DNA of 60,000 bases from Membranipora membranacea (lineage: Eukaryota; Bryozoa; Gymnolaemata; Cheilostomatida; Membraniporidae): contig OU612067.1 in NCBI GenBank assembly GCA_914767715.1, positions 8,744,001 through 8,804,000 of the forward strand, written 5' to 3'. The notes below the pieces were generated by a model. It saw only the letters and a list, made by a program, of their open reading frames with translations. It did not search any database and was not told where the DNA came from. Made by a program: the position numbers and the translations under genes. This document shows positions 21,571 to 34,400 of the stretch, piece by piece (within the stretch, counting starts at the first letter, position 1; each line of letters opens with the position of its first letter).

Positions 21571-24500
21571 CTATATGAAGCGTGTATAAGGCGGTGGGGT
21601 AGCCATGTGGGAGGAGACAGTGATCACTGTTGGCGGAGCGCAATACATCTACAAAAACAAACACAGGAACTGTTAACAGCTAAGCGATCATAAAAGCGGT
21701 TGATGAATTGATGAAATTTCTAACCGCCCGCTGTTATAGCAACTGAGATCATAGCAAGCATGATTGATTTTGTTATTTGTGTATCCAATCACATATGTGA
21801 ATAAGTGCAGGACATCAAAGAGACAGAATACTCAATTTGAATTTCATATGAGTTTTTGAGTTAATTTTTTTATTATTCATTTCAATACAATCACCATTGC
21901 AATTAGGATGGAATTTTGGTAAACGGCAATAAACAAACTTCAAACTTTAAAAAATATTTCAAAAGATGAAGAGAGTGACTGGCAGATGATGCAGGCCCGT
22001 AGTTCTAGGAGAGGCAGGGACGCTCTGCCTCCCCTAGATTCTGTAAGGATGACATCAGATGTGAATAGACAAATTCATTTCATCATCATTAATATGTCAT
22101 CATGTTTAAGAATGTGCATAGATTCATGACTGATTGTGCTGTCATCGAAATTAATTGATTGAATATTCATTTGCTCGCTGTATCCTGACTACCTTTTGTT
22201 ACCATCATATGAACTGCTGTATTACTATTGGCTTAGATATTTTATGTCTCATATATATATAAGAAGTTTTACTATCTAATAAACTAGTTAATAAGTTGCA
22301 ACGAAGTAGCGTAGTACTCCTAAGTGATCACAGTTACCCACCACAACTTGTAAGGACAGCGCACCCTTACAATTCCTCAATAGTGTGGCCTAAAAATGTT
22401 ATAATTCATGTCAGAATCAGCTCATTTGGGACTTTCATATGCTATTTATATCATTAAAATTGCTTTGTAGGCTCGGGATTAACCCCAGACTCCACAGGAG
22501 GAGCTTACATCACCCTGGTGTTACTTCTCACCCTGAAAGATTTCCGCCTCCCCTACCATTTTTGCTAAACTACGGCCCTGTAATGGCAGTTAGTGTTGCA
22601 ATCGCTCTCTAACCAGTTAGTTTACTGTGAATATCACTCAGGTATATATATGTAAATATTATTCTTCCATATCAATGGTTAATATGAATGATTTATGACA
22701 TCCCTGTATGAATGTTTTATTCTGCCAAGTCTGGTGAGAGCCAACCGGATCTCTCCACTTGGAATTAGGCATGTGGTTCATTGTATGCCAAGGCCAAGTT
22801 TTAATGATGATTGCTTATCTGATGATTTCAAAAGGATTGTGAAAACCTAGTCTTGTGCCATCCAGGCATATCGAGGAAAAGGGATTATTACGCAAAACTG
22901 GGAGGAATAAGGAAACAGTGATAAACAAAGAGTTCTCATGTTCATCGTTCATTGATTTAAGTGCTAAAGTTTGTCCAGCGCAGTAGTGCTCGACATTAGA
23001 CACAACTAGGAAAGGGTTATTACCCCAAAAGGGTGGGGGAGGAATAAAGAAACAGTGTCCATCACAGAGTTCAAGTTCTCATTCCGATCATTGCGATGCA
23101 CAGTTCAGTTCATTGGTTTAAGTGCTCAAGCGTTGCCCAGCAAAGGGATGGTAGATATCAGAATACCACTAACCTCTAGTTTTTCATTTATTATAACTTA
23201 TCCTAACCTAATATTACTTGTCTGAGAACCCCCCCCCCCCGGCCCGACAGACCCTGCCTTAAATACTCATGATTCAATTTTTGAGCTGAGCTAGTAATGT
23301 TGCTGCTTACCCTTTGTCTGTATCTGTACCTTATGGTACATCTCCAGATACAGAGGCCGATACAGATCAGTTTAAAGGTCACGGCTGCGATGACTATAGC
23401 TATGATACCCCCAAGTGAGGCTCCACTGGAATTGTCACTAGATGAGTTATAATCCCATACCGCTGTAGAGTAACCACCTGTCAATAACAGAAACATGTTA
23501 TAATAAGGTGATGCTTGAACTGTGAACCACTAAGGAAAAGAACATGGGACTGTGCAAGGCCACTAGATTTGGTACCTTATAACATGTAAGACAAGTGACA
23601 CATACAGCCGCAACTCAACATTAGAAATTTCCCCATTTGTATCATGTTTGTTTCTGTTGCTGAAAGTGGTCAAGCCTTTGGACTTTGCACCTGGAGCATT
23701 GGATATCTGTAGCTTTTGCGAATAAAGGATAGCAAAGCGAAATTTGTCTCAAATATCTAAATGTTTGTGTATGAGAATTCCTCTGGAGATTTGAACTAAA
23801 AACTTTATATGTAGTTCAAGAAAGAAACTTGACAATTGCAAAAAATTGCCTGTGAAAAAGGGTGCTGGTTCTTTTCTTCCCTAAAAAAACTTTTGATCAA
23901 TGGTTAGTTTTACATAAAGACATAGATGCTCCATTCCATTCTCACTCTCGATGTTTGTCAGGTTACAAGTTTAGATCGAATTGAGATGATTTTTGCAAAA
24001 GATATAACAGATTGCTCGCTAGGATTGTTGACATACATACAACGTTTTATCAGAAAAAGATTTTCAAGCGGGAATCACAAAAAAATATATCTGTACCTAC
24101 CATTTTGACTCCATGAAGAATATGTTGAGCCCTGGGTCGATGGGCTTCTGGTGCTGGTTGTCCCTTCCTTATATTGACCTAAAAAGAAAAAATGAGATAA
24201 AAATGAAGCAACTGAATATTAGCACCGAGGAAATAATAAAAACTCAAAGACTTCCCAATGACCAATGCGCATAATAGTCAGGCAGTCACTTATGATAAAG
24301 TTTTGTCAGATTATCATGGTAAAATAATTCAATGCTCTACATGAATTATTGATGGTGGAAAAAATGTCTCCTATAAGGGGAGGTAACTCCCATTCTCTGC
24401 ATTATGATGTCACAGTCTCCTGGAAGTGCAATACAAATAACAAGCACTTCCGGGAGACTGTGACATCATAATGCAGAGAATGCAAATCTGACGAAACATA

Positions 24501-25134
24501 AGTAACTGCTTGACTATAACATGCATTGGTCTTTGGGTAGCTTATAATATGAAATTTAAAAAGGTTTGCTAAAACTTGACCAAAAGGCATGTGAATTCTC
24601 AGCAATTAACTTCCAAATAAGCATTGGGAATATTGTCAACATTGTAAGTTGCTTACTTTCTTGTTCATCTAGCCACTCTCGCCAACTTTCTGTAGTTATC
24701 TCAGTTGGTGCTTCAGTCGAATCTTCTGTCAGCCAGTCCCAGGAGCCGGTTGTGGGATCAGGTGCAGTTGTAGTTTGGTTATATTTGACTAGCATTTCCC
24801 TCAACTCCTCGTTGTCAGGACGCATGTTTAGCTCTTGCTGCAACTCTGCTATACTGCTTTGTATGTCACGTTCAGCAGCCTCAGCTTCTTTTCTGGCCCG
24901 GTTTGCTGCTAAGTTATAATCTTTTGCATATGCTACGCTGCGAAAACAATTCATCTTCATGAAAATACCAAAAGAACAAATGCCACAAATTGATCACAAG
25001 GAATTGGATTGAGTTACAGTCAATATCACCAATAACCGAATGAAAAGGCAACAAACACAATTTCAATTAACATAACATATTTACCTGATAAGAGTTGAGG
25101 CAAGAATCAGAAGACAACATCGTCTTAAATTCAT
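21571..25134 (-). CDS. Gene B: 217-residue paralogue of gene A, membrane protein with a PPPY tail
   Basis: Five exons: 25134-25085, 24937-24657, 24178-24101, 23477-23311 and 21648-21571 (stop), with phases 2,1,1,0 as in gene A and 654 nt in total. Residues 1-21 are a signal peptide (cleavage at AYA-K). The ectodomain opens with a charged helix likely to form a coiled coil (NRARKEAEAAERDIQSSIAE), then MRPDNEELREML, aligning with the DDQDVQDIL part of gene A. A Thr/Ser/Asp-rich stalk follows, with TTTAPDPTTGSWDWLTED. The membrane helix is residues 159-181 (GGIIAIV ... IGLCIW), nearly identical to gene A, then basic RYRYRQR. The tail has PPTVITVSS and PPPY at 210-213. The last exon is isolated by a 1.66 kb intron holding an inserted element, which makes it easy to miss. 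Function unknown. Confidence 0.85.
21992..22582. mobile_element. About 590 bp DNA-transposon-like insert in gene B intron 4
   Basis: The left end CAGGCCCGTAGTT and the right end AACTACGGCCCTG are inverted repeats, followed by matching GAGGCAGG / CCTCCCCTA segments near each end. CAGGG-type termini recall hAT elements, but I see no convincing 8 bp target duplication. No coding capacity is present. Confidence 0.6.
24391..24482. repeat. 39 bp near-perfect hairpin in gene B intron 2
   Basis: CATTCTCTGCATTATGATGT and the following 19 bases are repeated as the reverse complement after a 14-base loop, with one mismatch. The mismatch would be a G-U pair in one RNA strand. It lies within the transcribed gene. 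Size and loop resemble both a short MITE and a pre-miRNA-like hairpin. Confidence 0.9.
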
Positions 25135-27554
25135 TCTAATGTGATTATTGTCCAACGCCAATGGCAGCTAAATCAACAAATCTCTACTTAGGTATAAAGC
25201 TCTGCAACTGTTGAATGCTCACACCAGTGTATCTCTTGGTTCTCAAGAATTCAGCTCTTGGCTTTCGTCCCTGTAGATAAGTGAGGGATTAGGTGAGACC
25301 ATAGCATTAATATAGTGTTATGCATTAAGTTTATGGTTCAGTGGATTGATTGCATCATTTATTCAAAATAGTTTACAGGTTCCGATTGCCAAAGCCACTT
25401 CATTGTTTAACCTTATTTTGATGAATCGTTCAGCCATCAGCGATGGTGCATGGTATTGTCACCGCAGAGCTAACCAAATTTCCTCATTGGCTCATGGAAT
25501 TTTATTACAAAATACATTCAGGTCTTATGAATCTGCAAACAAACAACAAAATACCTGTTGTTTCCAGCTCAGCTGTCACACTTAGTAGGCTTGTCTTGTC
25601 TATGTAGGGAGGAAAGTACTAGGAGACTGTACTATCCAGACAGCAGGTCATTGACATCCATAGTTTACAAAGACTCCTGGACAAATGTTTCATTATTGAT
25701 CGAATGTTAGAAGGATGATTATGTTCTATCATTATAGTTGTCGGTGTTGTTGTGATTATAGGAATTGTCTGAGTTTGAGATATAAGTGATTGGTGCAAGC
25801 TGTTGGTTACTGAGTGATGTGGTTTGTGGATATGGAGAAGCCAGGGTAAGGAGGAGCAGGAATCAAACCGCGACCTTTTGCTTGATAGCTATGAATGTGA
25901 TCAGTCACACTATATAAAGCTCTTATTTTCTGCTCTTACACTTTATGACTGTGGAATAACATCTATCGAGAATATCTGGGTATGATTTAACTGAACCTGA
26001 ACTGAACCTTGGTCTGGAGAGCTGCCCGTCTTGGTAAACATAAAATGCTCTGACCCTATTGAAGCACCCTACTGAGCTGAAATATTAATGAAACTTAATG
26101 ACAACCTGTTATACCAGAGCTGTTAAATTGAGAATTTCATATGTTGAGCCAAATTAAAGTCCAGCGACTGTTTAATGAAATGGCTAAATTCAAATCTCAA
26201 TTACTTACTGTAGGTAATATGCCTATTTTACTTCTTGTCTAGAAACTATACAAAACATATTTACGCAGATTTGAACAGCCAATCACCGGTTGGTCCTTCT
26301 AAATATCAATAACGCAAACTATACAAATCAGTTTTAAAGAAAAGATGTTTATATTTATTATGAATTATATAAAAAAAAGCGATTCAAAATTACATTTTGC
26401 TTCATCAAAATAGAATACCTGCATAGCAACGATATGGAAAAAATAAATGATAAATATGTATTACTTTTGTGTAAATAATTTTTCTATATAACAATCAAAA
26501 AACCATTTTCATATATTATGGAAAATATAGTAAGTTAAATCTGGAGACAAAAATTCAAGGTAATCAACCGTTTTGCTCACTTCATATATATAATATGCCT
26601 GTCAAAAGGGCTTAATGTTATTACAGCCATACAAATAAATTCATGATAGGCAGATTTCTTTGACTGCGGATGCAATAAAATCTCCAATACCATATAGTGC
26701 TAGGAAGCACTGCTGACTTTGGAAATAGTAAGTAGCGTTAAAAATTCAAATCTTGAGGTGAAAAATAGATATGTTTAAATCACTCAAATGGCAGAAAAAA
26801 ACACCTACATAATAATATATATAAAAAGAGCATAACTTGTTTGAGCGGTGAAATGGAAGCCTTCTAAAAGTTCAATAATATTGATCTGTGGAAATGACTA
26901 AAAGCCACAAGCGAAAAGGAGTTAACTTTAGATGAAACTTTGAAGTTATCTGCCCCTAAATACATGCCTGTATGTGATTAAAATCACACAGGTGGATTAG
27001 ATATGCAACGCAAAGGATTATGCTATAAAATTATTTCATAACTTTGATGAGCTTAAACACACAGATGTGATCTGCCCAGTTTTACAGAAGTTTAATGATA
27101 ATGTTGAAGTTTAGAAAACTCGGAAACGGAAAAAGATGATTGTATCAAACACTGGACAAATTAAGTATCATGATTGCATAGCTCGAATGAGTATCCAGGT
27201 TATCTTTGTGATGGAAAATGGTGGGGGGGGGGGCACCAGCCAGCACCCTAAAACAGTTTATGACGGTGAGCAATTCAGCCAAGCTGGTAGCATTGCTTGC
27301 GTAGCTTGCTTTTTGCATTGAGGTGTACAACCCACTGTTTTTTCTTATAAAACATTTACCCGCCTAGGGTTACGCCTTTACATCATTTATCATATTGTGT
27401 CGATTGTAGATGCAATACTTTTTCTGCTTTTAGTCAGATATGCAATTCAATAATCCAATATTTTCCAGTGGAAATGAAACAGTATTCATTATAATGCTGA
27501 AAATACTGTACGCATTCGACACACAACTGATATTCCTTCCTGGTGATATCAGAT
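25135..27554. other. Intergenic between gene B and the SH2 adaptor gene
   Basis: It lies upstream of gene B and downstream of the adaptor stop, both on the minus strand. It is AT-rich with no recognised exon. A G run is at about 27222-27231. The gene B promoter and the adaptor 3' untranslated region must lie here. The adaptor stop codon itself overlaps an AATAAA (27554-27559, minus), which may not be functional. Confidence 0.5.
25840..25925 (-). mobile_element. tRNA-like SINE head, minus strand
   Basis: On the minus strand GCGGTTTGATTCCTGC matches a B box, preceded by GTGACTGATCACATTCATAGC, a poor A box. It is probably a degraded SINE. Confidence 0.4.
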
Positions 27555-28441
27555 TTATTCTATAAGCATAGTTAGGCCCCTGACGTCTCTCCCGCCTTGT
27601 TTCTTGGTTAGCGACACATTGCTCGCCTTGAAGTAGGCAACCATGTCTGGTAACTTCTCCCAAGTCTGACAAAAGAAAAAGAGATGGTCAAAAGAAATTG
27701 AACTTAAATAGCTAAGAAAAATATTGCTGGAGTATCCTCACTGAAGAAATACATTGAACAATATCATATCATTCAGCCTATCTAAGATATAAATTCTCAG
27801 ATGGATTTCAATTGTAATAGAGAGTTATCCCCTCTAGAGTACAGGTGCTCAGACCCATGGTACTCCATCCACAGCATTGCGAAAAGGGGGATAATTATAC
27901 TGCGTGTGAGCAAGGGTTTCAAGAGAAATCCTTGGTGTGAGGTGTGCAAACGCACAGTGGCCTCTCGTATTTTCAGTCCTAGTCGGCCAGGACCATGCTA
28001 GGAAGAAAGGCGTGCTAGTACCAAATAAAGAATGACTGCCCGTGCGGAAACCTCGATGACCACATCCCGCACTCTTAACCTTGAGACCACTCCTGACTCC
28101 TTTTTGATGAAGTGGACACTGGTGAAGCAGTTGGTTAGTTAGTCAAGTAATGCAGCGACCAGGAGAAGTACGCAAGTAAGGTATTCCTGAATTACTAAAA
28201 ACGGAATTCTTACGTTTTCTCCTTCTTTGAAGCCTCCCATAGCAAATTTACCATCATCCCTCTGCCGGATAGGAATATGAAACTCATTATTTTGATATCG
28301 CACATCTAATGTGTAAGGTTTGGTAGGGTCCTTCGTACTCTTCCTTACAACAAATGCACCGTCGTGATGGCCGAGATAATTCTTCAGGGACTCTGATCGT
28401 GAGATGTCAGAATGGTACCAAGCATAGCCGTACAGCCCTCG
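27555..28441 (-). other. SH2 domain coding part of the adaptor (two exons)
   Basis: Exon 28441-28214 gives WYHSDISRSESLKNYL (helix A), GAFVVRKS (strand B, with the arginine that contacts phosphotyrosine), PYTLDVRYQNNEFHIPIR and the FAMGGF strand. Exon 27665-27555 gives LPDMVAYFKASNVSL (helix B) and ends TMLIE. The IPIR segment and the short C-terminus after the domain fit the SLP-76/BLNK type better than kinase SH2 domains. An overlapping frame through the last exon stays open longer but does not continue the SH2 fold. Confidence 0.9.
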
Positions 28442-31400
28442 CTACAATTAAATTTAGATGGCGGATTAGTTCATGCGCTCAAAATATGTCAGGAAAGCTG
28501 AAGTAGTATTTCATTTTCAACCACTTTTCCCCACTTTCTCCTTTTTGTGTGGTAAGTGGTTGATAATGAAATGCTACTACCAGCTAACTAATGGAGGACA
28601 GGTATCAGTTTCTTAATAAAGACTAAAAATCTCATCCGATCATGGAGCGAATACTGGATTGTTATGAAAATAGATTACCATAGATTCATTGAAGAATTCC
28701 AGACACTTTTAGTAGATAAATCTATCATCTGATCCAATAAGAAAGTAGCAAGTGACATTTGTTTTTCACAATTTGCTTCACAGTAAACTATCATGAAATA
28801 TACACTCAAATTTGATCCATTTGCCCGCATTCCGAGTTGCTCCCCAATCACTGGATACGCCCCTTGACCAGTGGAGGGGGAGCAACTCTGAATGCAAGCA
28901 AATGGATCAAACTTAAACTAGGTATATGCCACTAGAACATTAGTCGTTCTTTGACATTTATAATCTCAGCTACTCAATATTATTATCTTAGTTGATCTAT
29001 TCTTTCTCTTTAGGCCTGCTCTCAAAGAACTTAGTGATGTGAGTCACCAGATAATTGTTGGCAAGGATCAATGCAGTTGGATAAATACTGCCCATCGACA
29101 TCGTCACATTTTATTATGCTTTTGTCTAAGAACCTCACATTGCTAAGTATCAAACATACCTCGTCCATCCCACCAGTAGTAGAACTGCTGCTGGTTGATG
29201 CTGTTGAACCTGTAAATATTTATTTGAGTATATTAGATGGATGTGCTACAATTTGGGAGATAATTAAGAATATTGATCAATCAGAAACAGTGAAATGGGA
29301 CAAAATCGATTACACTCATTCCCATCAGAGTGTAAAAAGACAGAACTTGAAATCCCAAGGAAAGGTAGATTAAATTTAATTTTTGAATTGACACACAGAC
29401 ACAATACAATTGAGAAGATATTTAAGAATATTGACCAACAAGAAAAAGTGAAGAATTGTGAAGAAACCAAAAAGTCAAACTTTTTTCCCACCATCATGAA
29501 GAAAGGCAGAATATGATATCACAAGTAAAGATAGATTAATTTTATTTTTTGACGTGGGTAATTTTTAATAAAAATATGATCACATAACTGAGGGTTACCT
29601 GTGCGTGCTCGACCCGAGGGTCTCTCAGTGGTGGGGATAGGTGGTGGTGCAGCGCCTGCTTGTCTGCCCGGAGGCAGTTGTGGCGGAGCTTGTGGTTGTT
29701 TGGTGGGTGGAAGCTTGGAGAATGACTGAGGTTTAGGAGTGTGTGGTACCATGGGTGCTGGCTTTGGTTCTGGAATATATTACAGTAATGAAATCACCAT
29801 GCAGTAAGAAACAAAGTCCCAACAATGACATGCATTAGACAAAAGAAAACAGAAGTGCTACTGGCATAAAACATTTTCGCTTACATGGCCTCCAATTGAG
29901 CAAATATAAAATGTATAAGCGAATAGACAGAATCTTCCAAAGAAATCCTAGCATACTGAGAGGAAAATAAAGCTAACACTCAAACCTAAGCTTAAACTCA
30001 TTTACACCTCTGACACTCGTTGAGGGTGGGAAATCAGTGTACCATGAATCCTCTCAATTAGTCAGGCAAAGGCACAGAGTTGAATACACCATAGACTACA
30101 GTCCGATTGACTGATGCTGTTACCTGCAGGTCTGTGATTTACAGGCGGAGAAGGAGTTGGCTTCTCCCAAGGCTTAGCCACAGGTTTTGGTGGGGTAGAT
30201 TGATTTTTCCAAGTAGCCTGAGGTTCTTCTTGGTTGACTCTTTCCTTCTGTTTCCTCATCATCTCCCCCATAATATCGTTTGGTTTAGGTTTGCTGGCAG
30301 CGCCAGGTCTCGGTGATATACTGGGCTTGTTGCCGGGCATCGGTGGTTGACCGGCTGATTGATTCATTGCTTTTCCAGATAACAGTGCCATTCTTTCTTT
30401 TACACTCATGTTAGAAGTGTCCACATTTGTGCTGTTGTTAGCCTCGGTAACTTCCACAGGTGCTGGGGCGGGGCGAGGTGATGGTTTATATTGTGCTGGC
30501 TTAAACTTAGGTTGAGCGGGTTCTTGTACCGGCTCCGGTAGTGGTTTTGAGGGCAGCGGTTTAACAGGAAGTGGTTTAGCAGGAAGTGGTTTAGTAGGTA
30601 GTGGCCTGGCTGATTGATTTTGCTCTTGAGATCGGATTCTCTCCTGTTGAATGGTGGTCTCATTGTATGATGGGATGTACTTTTTCGGTTTTGCTGACGT
30701 CGGGGCTGGTGGGGCGGATTGCTGTTGACTAGCAGGCAATGTTACCAATGGATACTTAGTGCGATTGGTCTTATTAGGTATGGTTAGCGGGTAGTTAACA
30801 GCAGCGGTCTCGCCATCTATAAAGTGCAAGTATCAAGCTAGCAGTTGGAAGTCAAGCTATAATGTACAGTACTGCCCAAAAAGATAATAATAAAATTAGC
30901 CTGGAAGTCTCTTTTTCTAAAAACACGCCCCCAAAATGAAAAGCCAGCCCAGGATAGACTAGACTAAGAATGTTTAACATAAACAATTAGCACTATGACA
31001 AAGCAGCCCTGAGAGTATAAACAAGCTTAATATTTTTAATAACAGTGCATCAATGAAAAGAATGTTCTAGGGAACCTCTATCCAAAATGGGTCTAGGCTG
31101 CCTAAAGGCAGAATTGCTGTCATAAGAACATCTAGTCCAATTCTCAAAAAAAGATCTTGTGACTTACGTTTAGGTCGTCTGGGTAGGGAGCCACCTCCTC
31201 CGCTGTGGTTAGATGTGAAGGATCCACCGCTATCATCATCTCCCTGAGGAGTTGGGGGTAACTTTTTACCTTGAAGGGATCGAGGCAGAGTAGAGTGAGG
31301 GGTGTGTGTCACTGAGGCAGGTGGTGAACTTGATACCTCCTCATCTACAAACATATCAGATACTTACATTTGTGAATGGATAAGGAAGGATGTTAAATAT

Positions 31401-34400
31401 ACTGATCACTTGCGATTAATTTGATATAAGACAAAAATAAAATAATGCCTTGATCTAGACAGTAGTCAGCCGCCCTATGCCGCAGTTTGGAGCCTGGCAT
31501 TAAGTTTCACTCGTACATTGTTGACCTCTAGGCAAAAAGAGCTTTTAAACGATATTCTCAGCGGTTTTTTATGTATATATGGACATATTGCGTTTCCAAA
31601 TGACTAATGAGCCAGAGAGTCCAATCTTCATAAATTAAAGCATCCAACAATAAGAGTTGGTGGTGGAAAAACAAAGGAGCAGAAAAAAGGGAGCATGGAG
31701 CAAAGTCATATGAGAAGTAAAAGAGAGTAAAGATCCCTTAGCCCGAGATCACATCAAAGATCAAACTTTAAGCCCTGAACTAAATCACTGTCCAAGTTTC
31801 AAGAATGGTGACTCTAAACAGGGAGTTTTGGTCGCAACTCCAAATTCCCCGTCTGAGTCTGCTTAGCAAGGAGGGTGAGAGGGTACCCCACCCACCCTCA
31901 CTGCTAAGGATTATTGACATATATACGACACCCTGCCTGTGCTCAGGATGACCAAAATTGGAGTTATGACGCCTTATTACTTACAATTCTCCTGATCATC
32001 CTCCACAAACGAAGGGGTTGGTTCCTCAAACTGAGGGGTATATGGCAGGGAAGGTCTTCTGGCTCCACCGGAGGGGAGCGGAGGAGGCAAATCTGTCTCC
32101 TCATAATTATCCTCTAGATCATCTATTATCACAAGCAGAAGAAAACCAACCCAATAAGAAAGCCTGAAAATTACGAGCTCCAACCATAGGATTAACAATT
32201 CAAGTTAACATAAATTTATCATTATTGAGTCTATGGCTTCAAATCTAGTTGAGTTGTGTTTGAGTAAGAGAAGAAGTTGAAAATAATGGTGAACATGAAG
32301 TTATGAAATTTTAAGCTGATAATAGGCGGAGCTGCGGATGACATTTAATATCATAGTCAGTAAGAATATGCCAACATTGAAGGACAGCTCAGAATCTCTT
32401 GAAAGCTTTCATCGCTGTTATGGGCCTTATATTCTACAATAGTTTGCTTGCCACATTGGGTTCTTTCCTTGTACAAGATTGCACTTTGATGCGTTCAAAC
32501 TTTCAAACGGTAACTTGATATTAGGGTTGAATCTATGCAGCTATGTGCATCAGAGCTGGTCACTTTTTCTGCAGGCATCAGCCTGCTTTTTTTCAATTGA
32601 ATTTGATGTGTGTATATTTTTGGGTTTCTTGGCTTTGATCACAATTTTGGCCAGATGAGTTAAGTCCGTCTGAGGTTGGATTGCTAGAATTATATGAGAC
32701 TGATACTTATAAACTTCACACTGGATGTGATTCTGTAGGGACCAAGTTGTTTGCTGATCTTACCTAAGCCCTGGCCGAGCGGCACACTTGGGGTTACATC
32801 TATATGGGCAGGTTTTGGGGGTGGTCTGTGTGGAGATGGCTGACTGCGCTGATGTTCCATAGGACTCGGAGCTGGAGGCCTCTACAAAATAAATAATAAT
32901 CTATCAATACACACGTTCATAAAACGTTACATCACTTTTGAGTTATCCACTCTTTGAACACCTTGTTCAATGAGAAAACAACTCAAAACAGAGACAGCTG
33001 TTTCAAGTATATTATCCTTTTATCAAATGTTATATCGATATTATAAGTGGCTGTGAATTGGTTTTCTATGCCTCAATCTTCTAATGTAATTCCAATAATC
33101 ACAGCTGGTAATGCAGCAGCCTGTTTTTAGTCTGCCAAAATCTCTCTGATAATTATAGAAAGAGGAGTTCCTCTGCTGAGGGATTGTGCGGGAACCCCTC
33201 TGCTGTGAGAAGATGAATGTGGGAATCCCTTCTGATGGGAAGATTGAATCCCTTCTAGTGACATTTTACTTACAAACTGTCTGCCACCACCAGTATTAGA
33301 TTTAGGATATCCCGGAGCTTGAACTTCAGGCATTGATGTGAGACGGCCATCCGGAGGAGGAGACTCGGCAGCAGTGGGAGGTTTTCTCGGTGCTTTACCT
33401 CCGGGTCCTAGTCCTGTTCCGATTAACTTACCAGGTTTGGAAGGGCGGCTCGGTAGTACAGGTGGAGGGGTTGACTCTGGACCATCTGGACCATCTGGAA
33501 CTGTATAATAAAACCAACAATAAATTATCAATCCTGATATCCCGGTCTATAAAGTTATAAAAGGTGAGTTTACGTTTTGAACACAATTTTGGAATGCCAG
33601 TAGTAGGGTTGGTCTTGATACTCTTCATACTACAGAACATCGCAAAACTCATCAAACTAGTCTATACTCTGAAAAGGGCGTCCACAGCGTGTTTTAGCCA
33701 ATACCCTATGATTATTCTGACATATCATGCAATTCCTGATCCGGTCAACCAACTCGCCCGAGTTGTATGTATGGATAGATAGGTAAATGAATGGTTGTAT
33801 GGATGGATGGATGGAACAGTTGGTTGAATGGAGGGAGGGAGGGAGTACTACACGGAAGGATGGAGGGCTTGGTTAGGTGTACGCGCTCACACTTGGCACA
33901 CGACTTGTTTGTATTGCCTGATCACCACAAGCTTGTCCGAGCGCACTTTCATCTCAACCCACGTCAGAGAATGTTTTTCCATCAGACCAAGAAGCGGAAG
34001 ATTAGATATGATTAATGTGGAAGCTCAGCCAGCATGAAAACAGAGACCAGAGAGACCAGAGCTTCTCGGTGCAAACGAACCGCAGAGGCTGAATATTATA
34101 AATCCAATCTACATCTCCTTTGTGGTTATATCATAAGATCAGAGAGAAACTAGAGCCCTCTACCACCTGATCAACTCTCAGAGTCGCACTCGCCACTCTA
34201 TCTCATTACAACAATAAGTGAATACCAAAAAGTGCTAAATTATGAGTATTAACTGTCAGTATAGCACACTATAATTTAAAATGTTATAGGTGCGCTATGC
34301 ATACTGCGGGTCATATACACAGTTTATAGAGATGCACCTGCTCTGTCCCGGTTCCCATATTAGAAAGTGTTTGTCGCACTCGTAATCGCCATGCTCATGG

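Noticed and set aside
24566-24919. 117-residue plus-strand frame
   Set aside because: It is antisense to gene B exon 2, which has matched splice sites and clear homology to gene A.
27430-27665. Longer open frame through the last adaptor exon
   Set aside because: It is in a different phase from the upstream SH2 exon. The phase-0 frame gives the expected SH2 helix B and stops at 27555.
33564-33782. Plus-strand hydrophobic frame near the 33274-33500 exon
   Set aside because: No start context, domain or matched splice sites; it lies at the edge of the adaptor intron.
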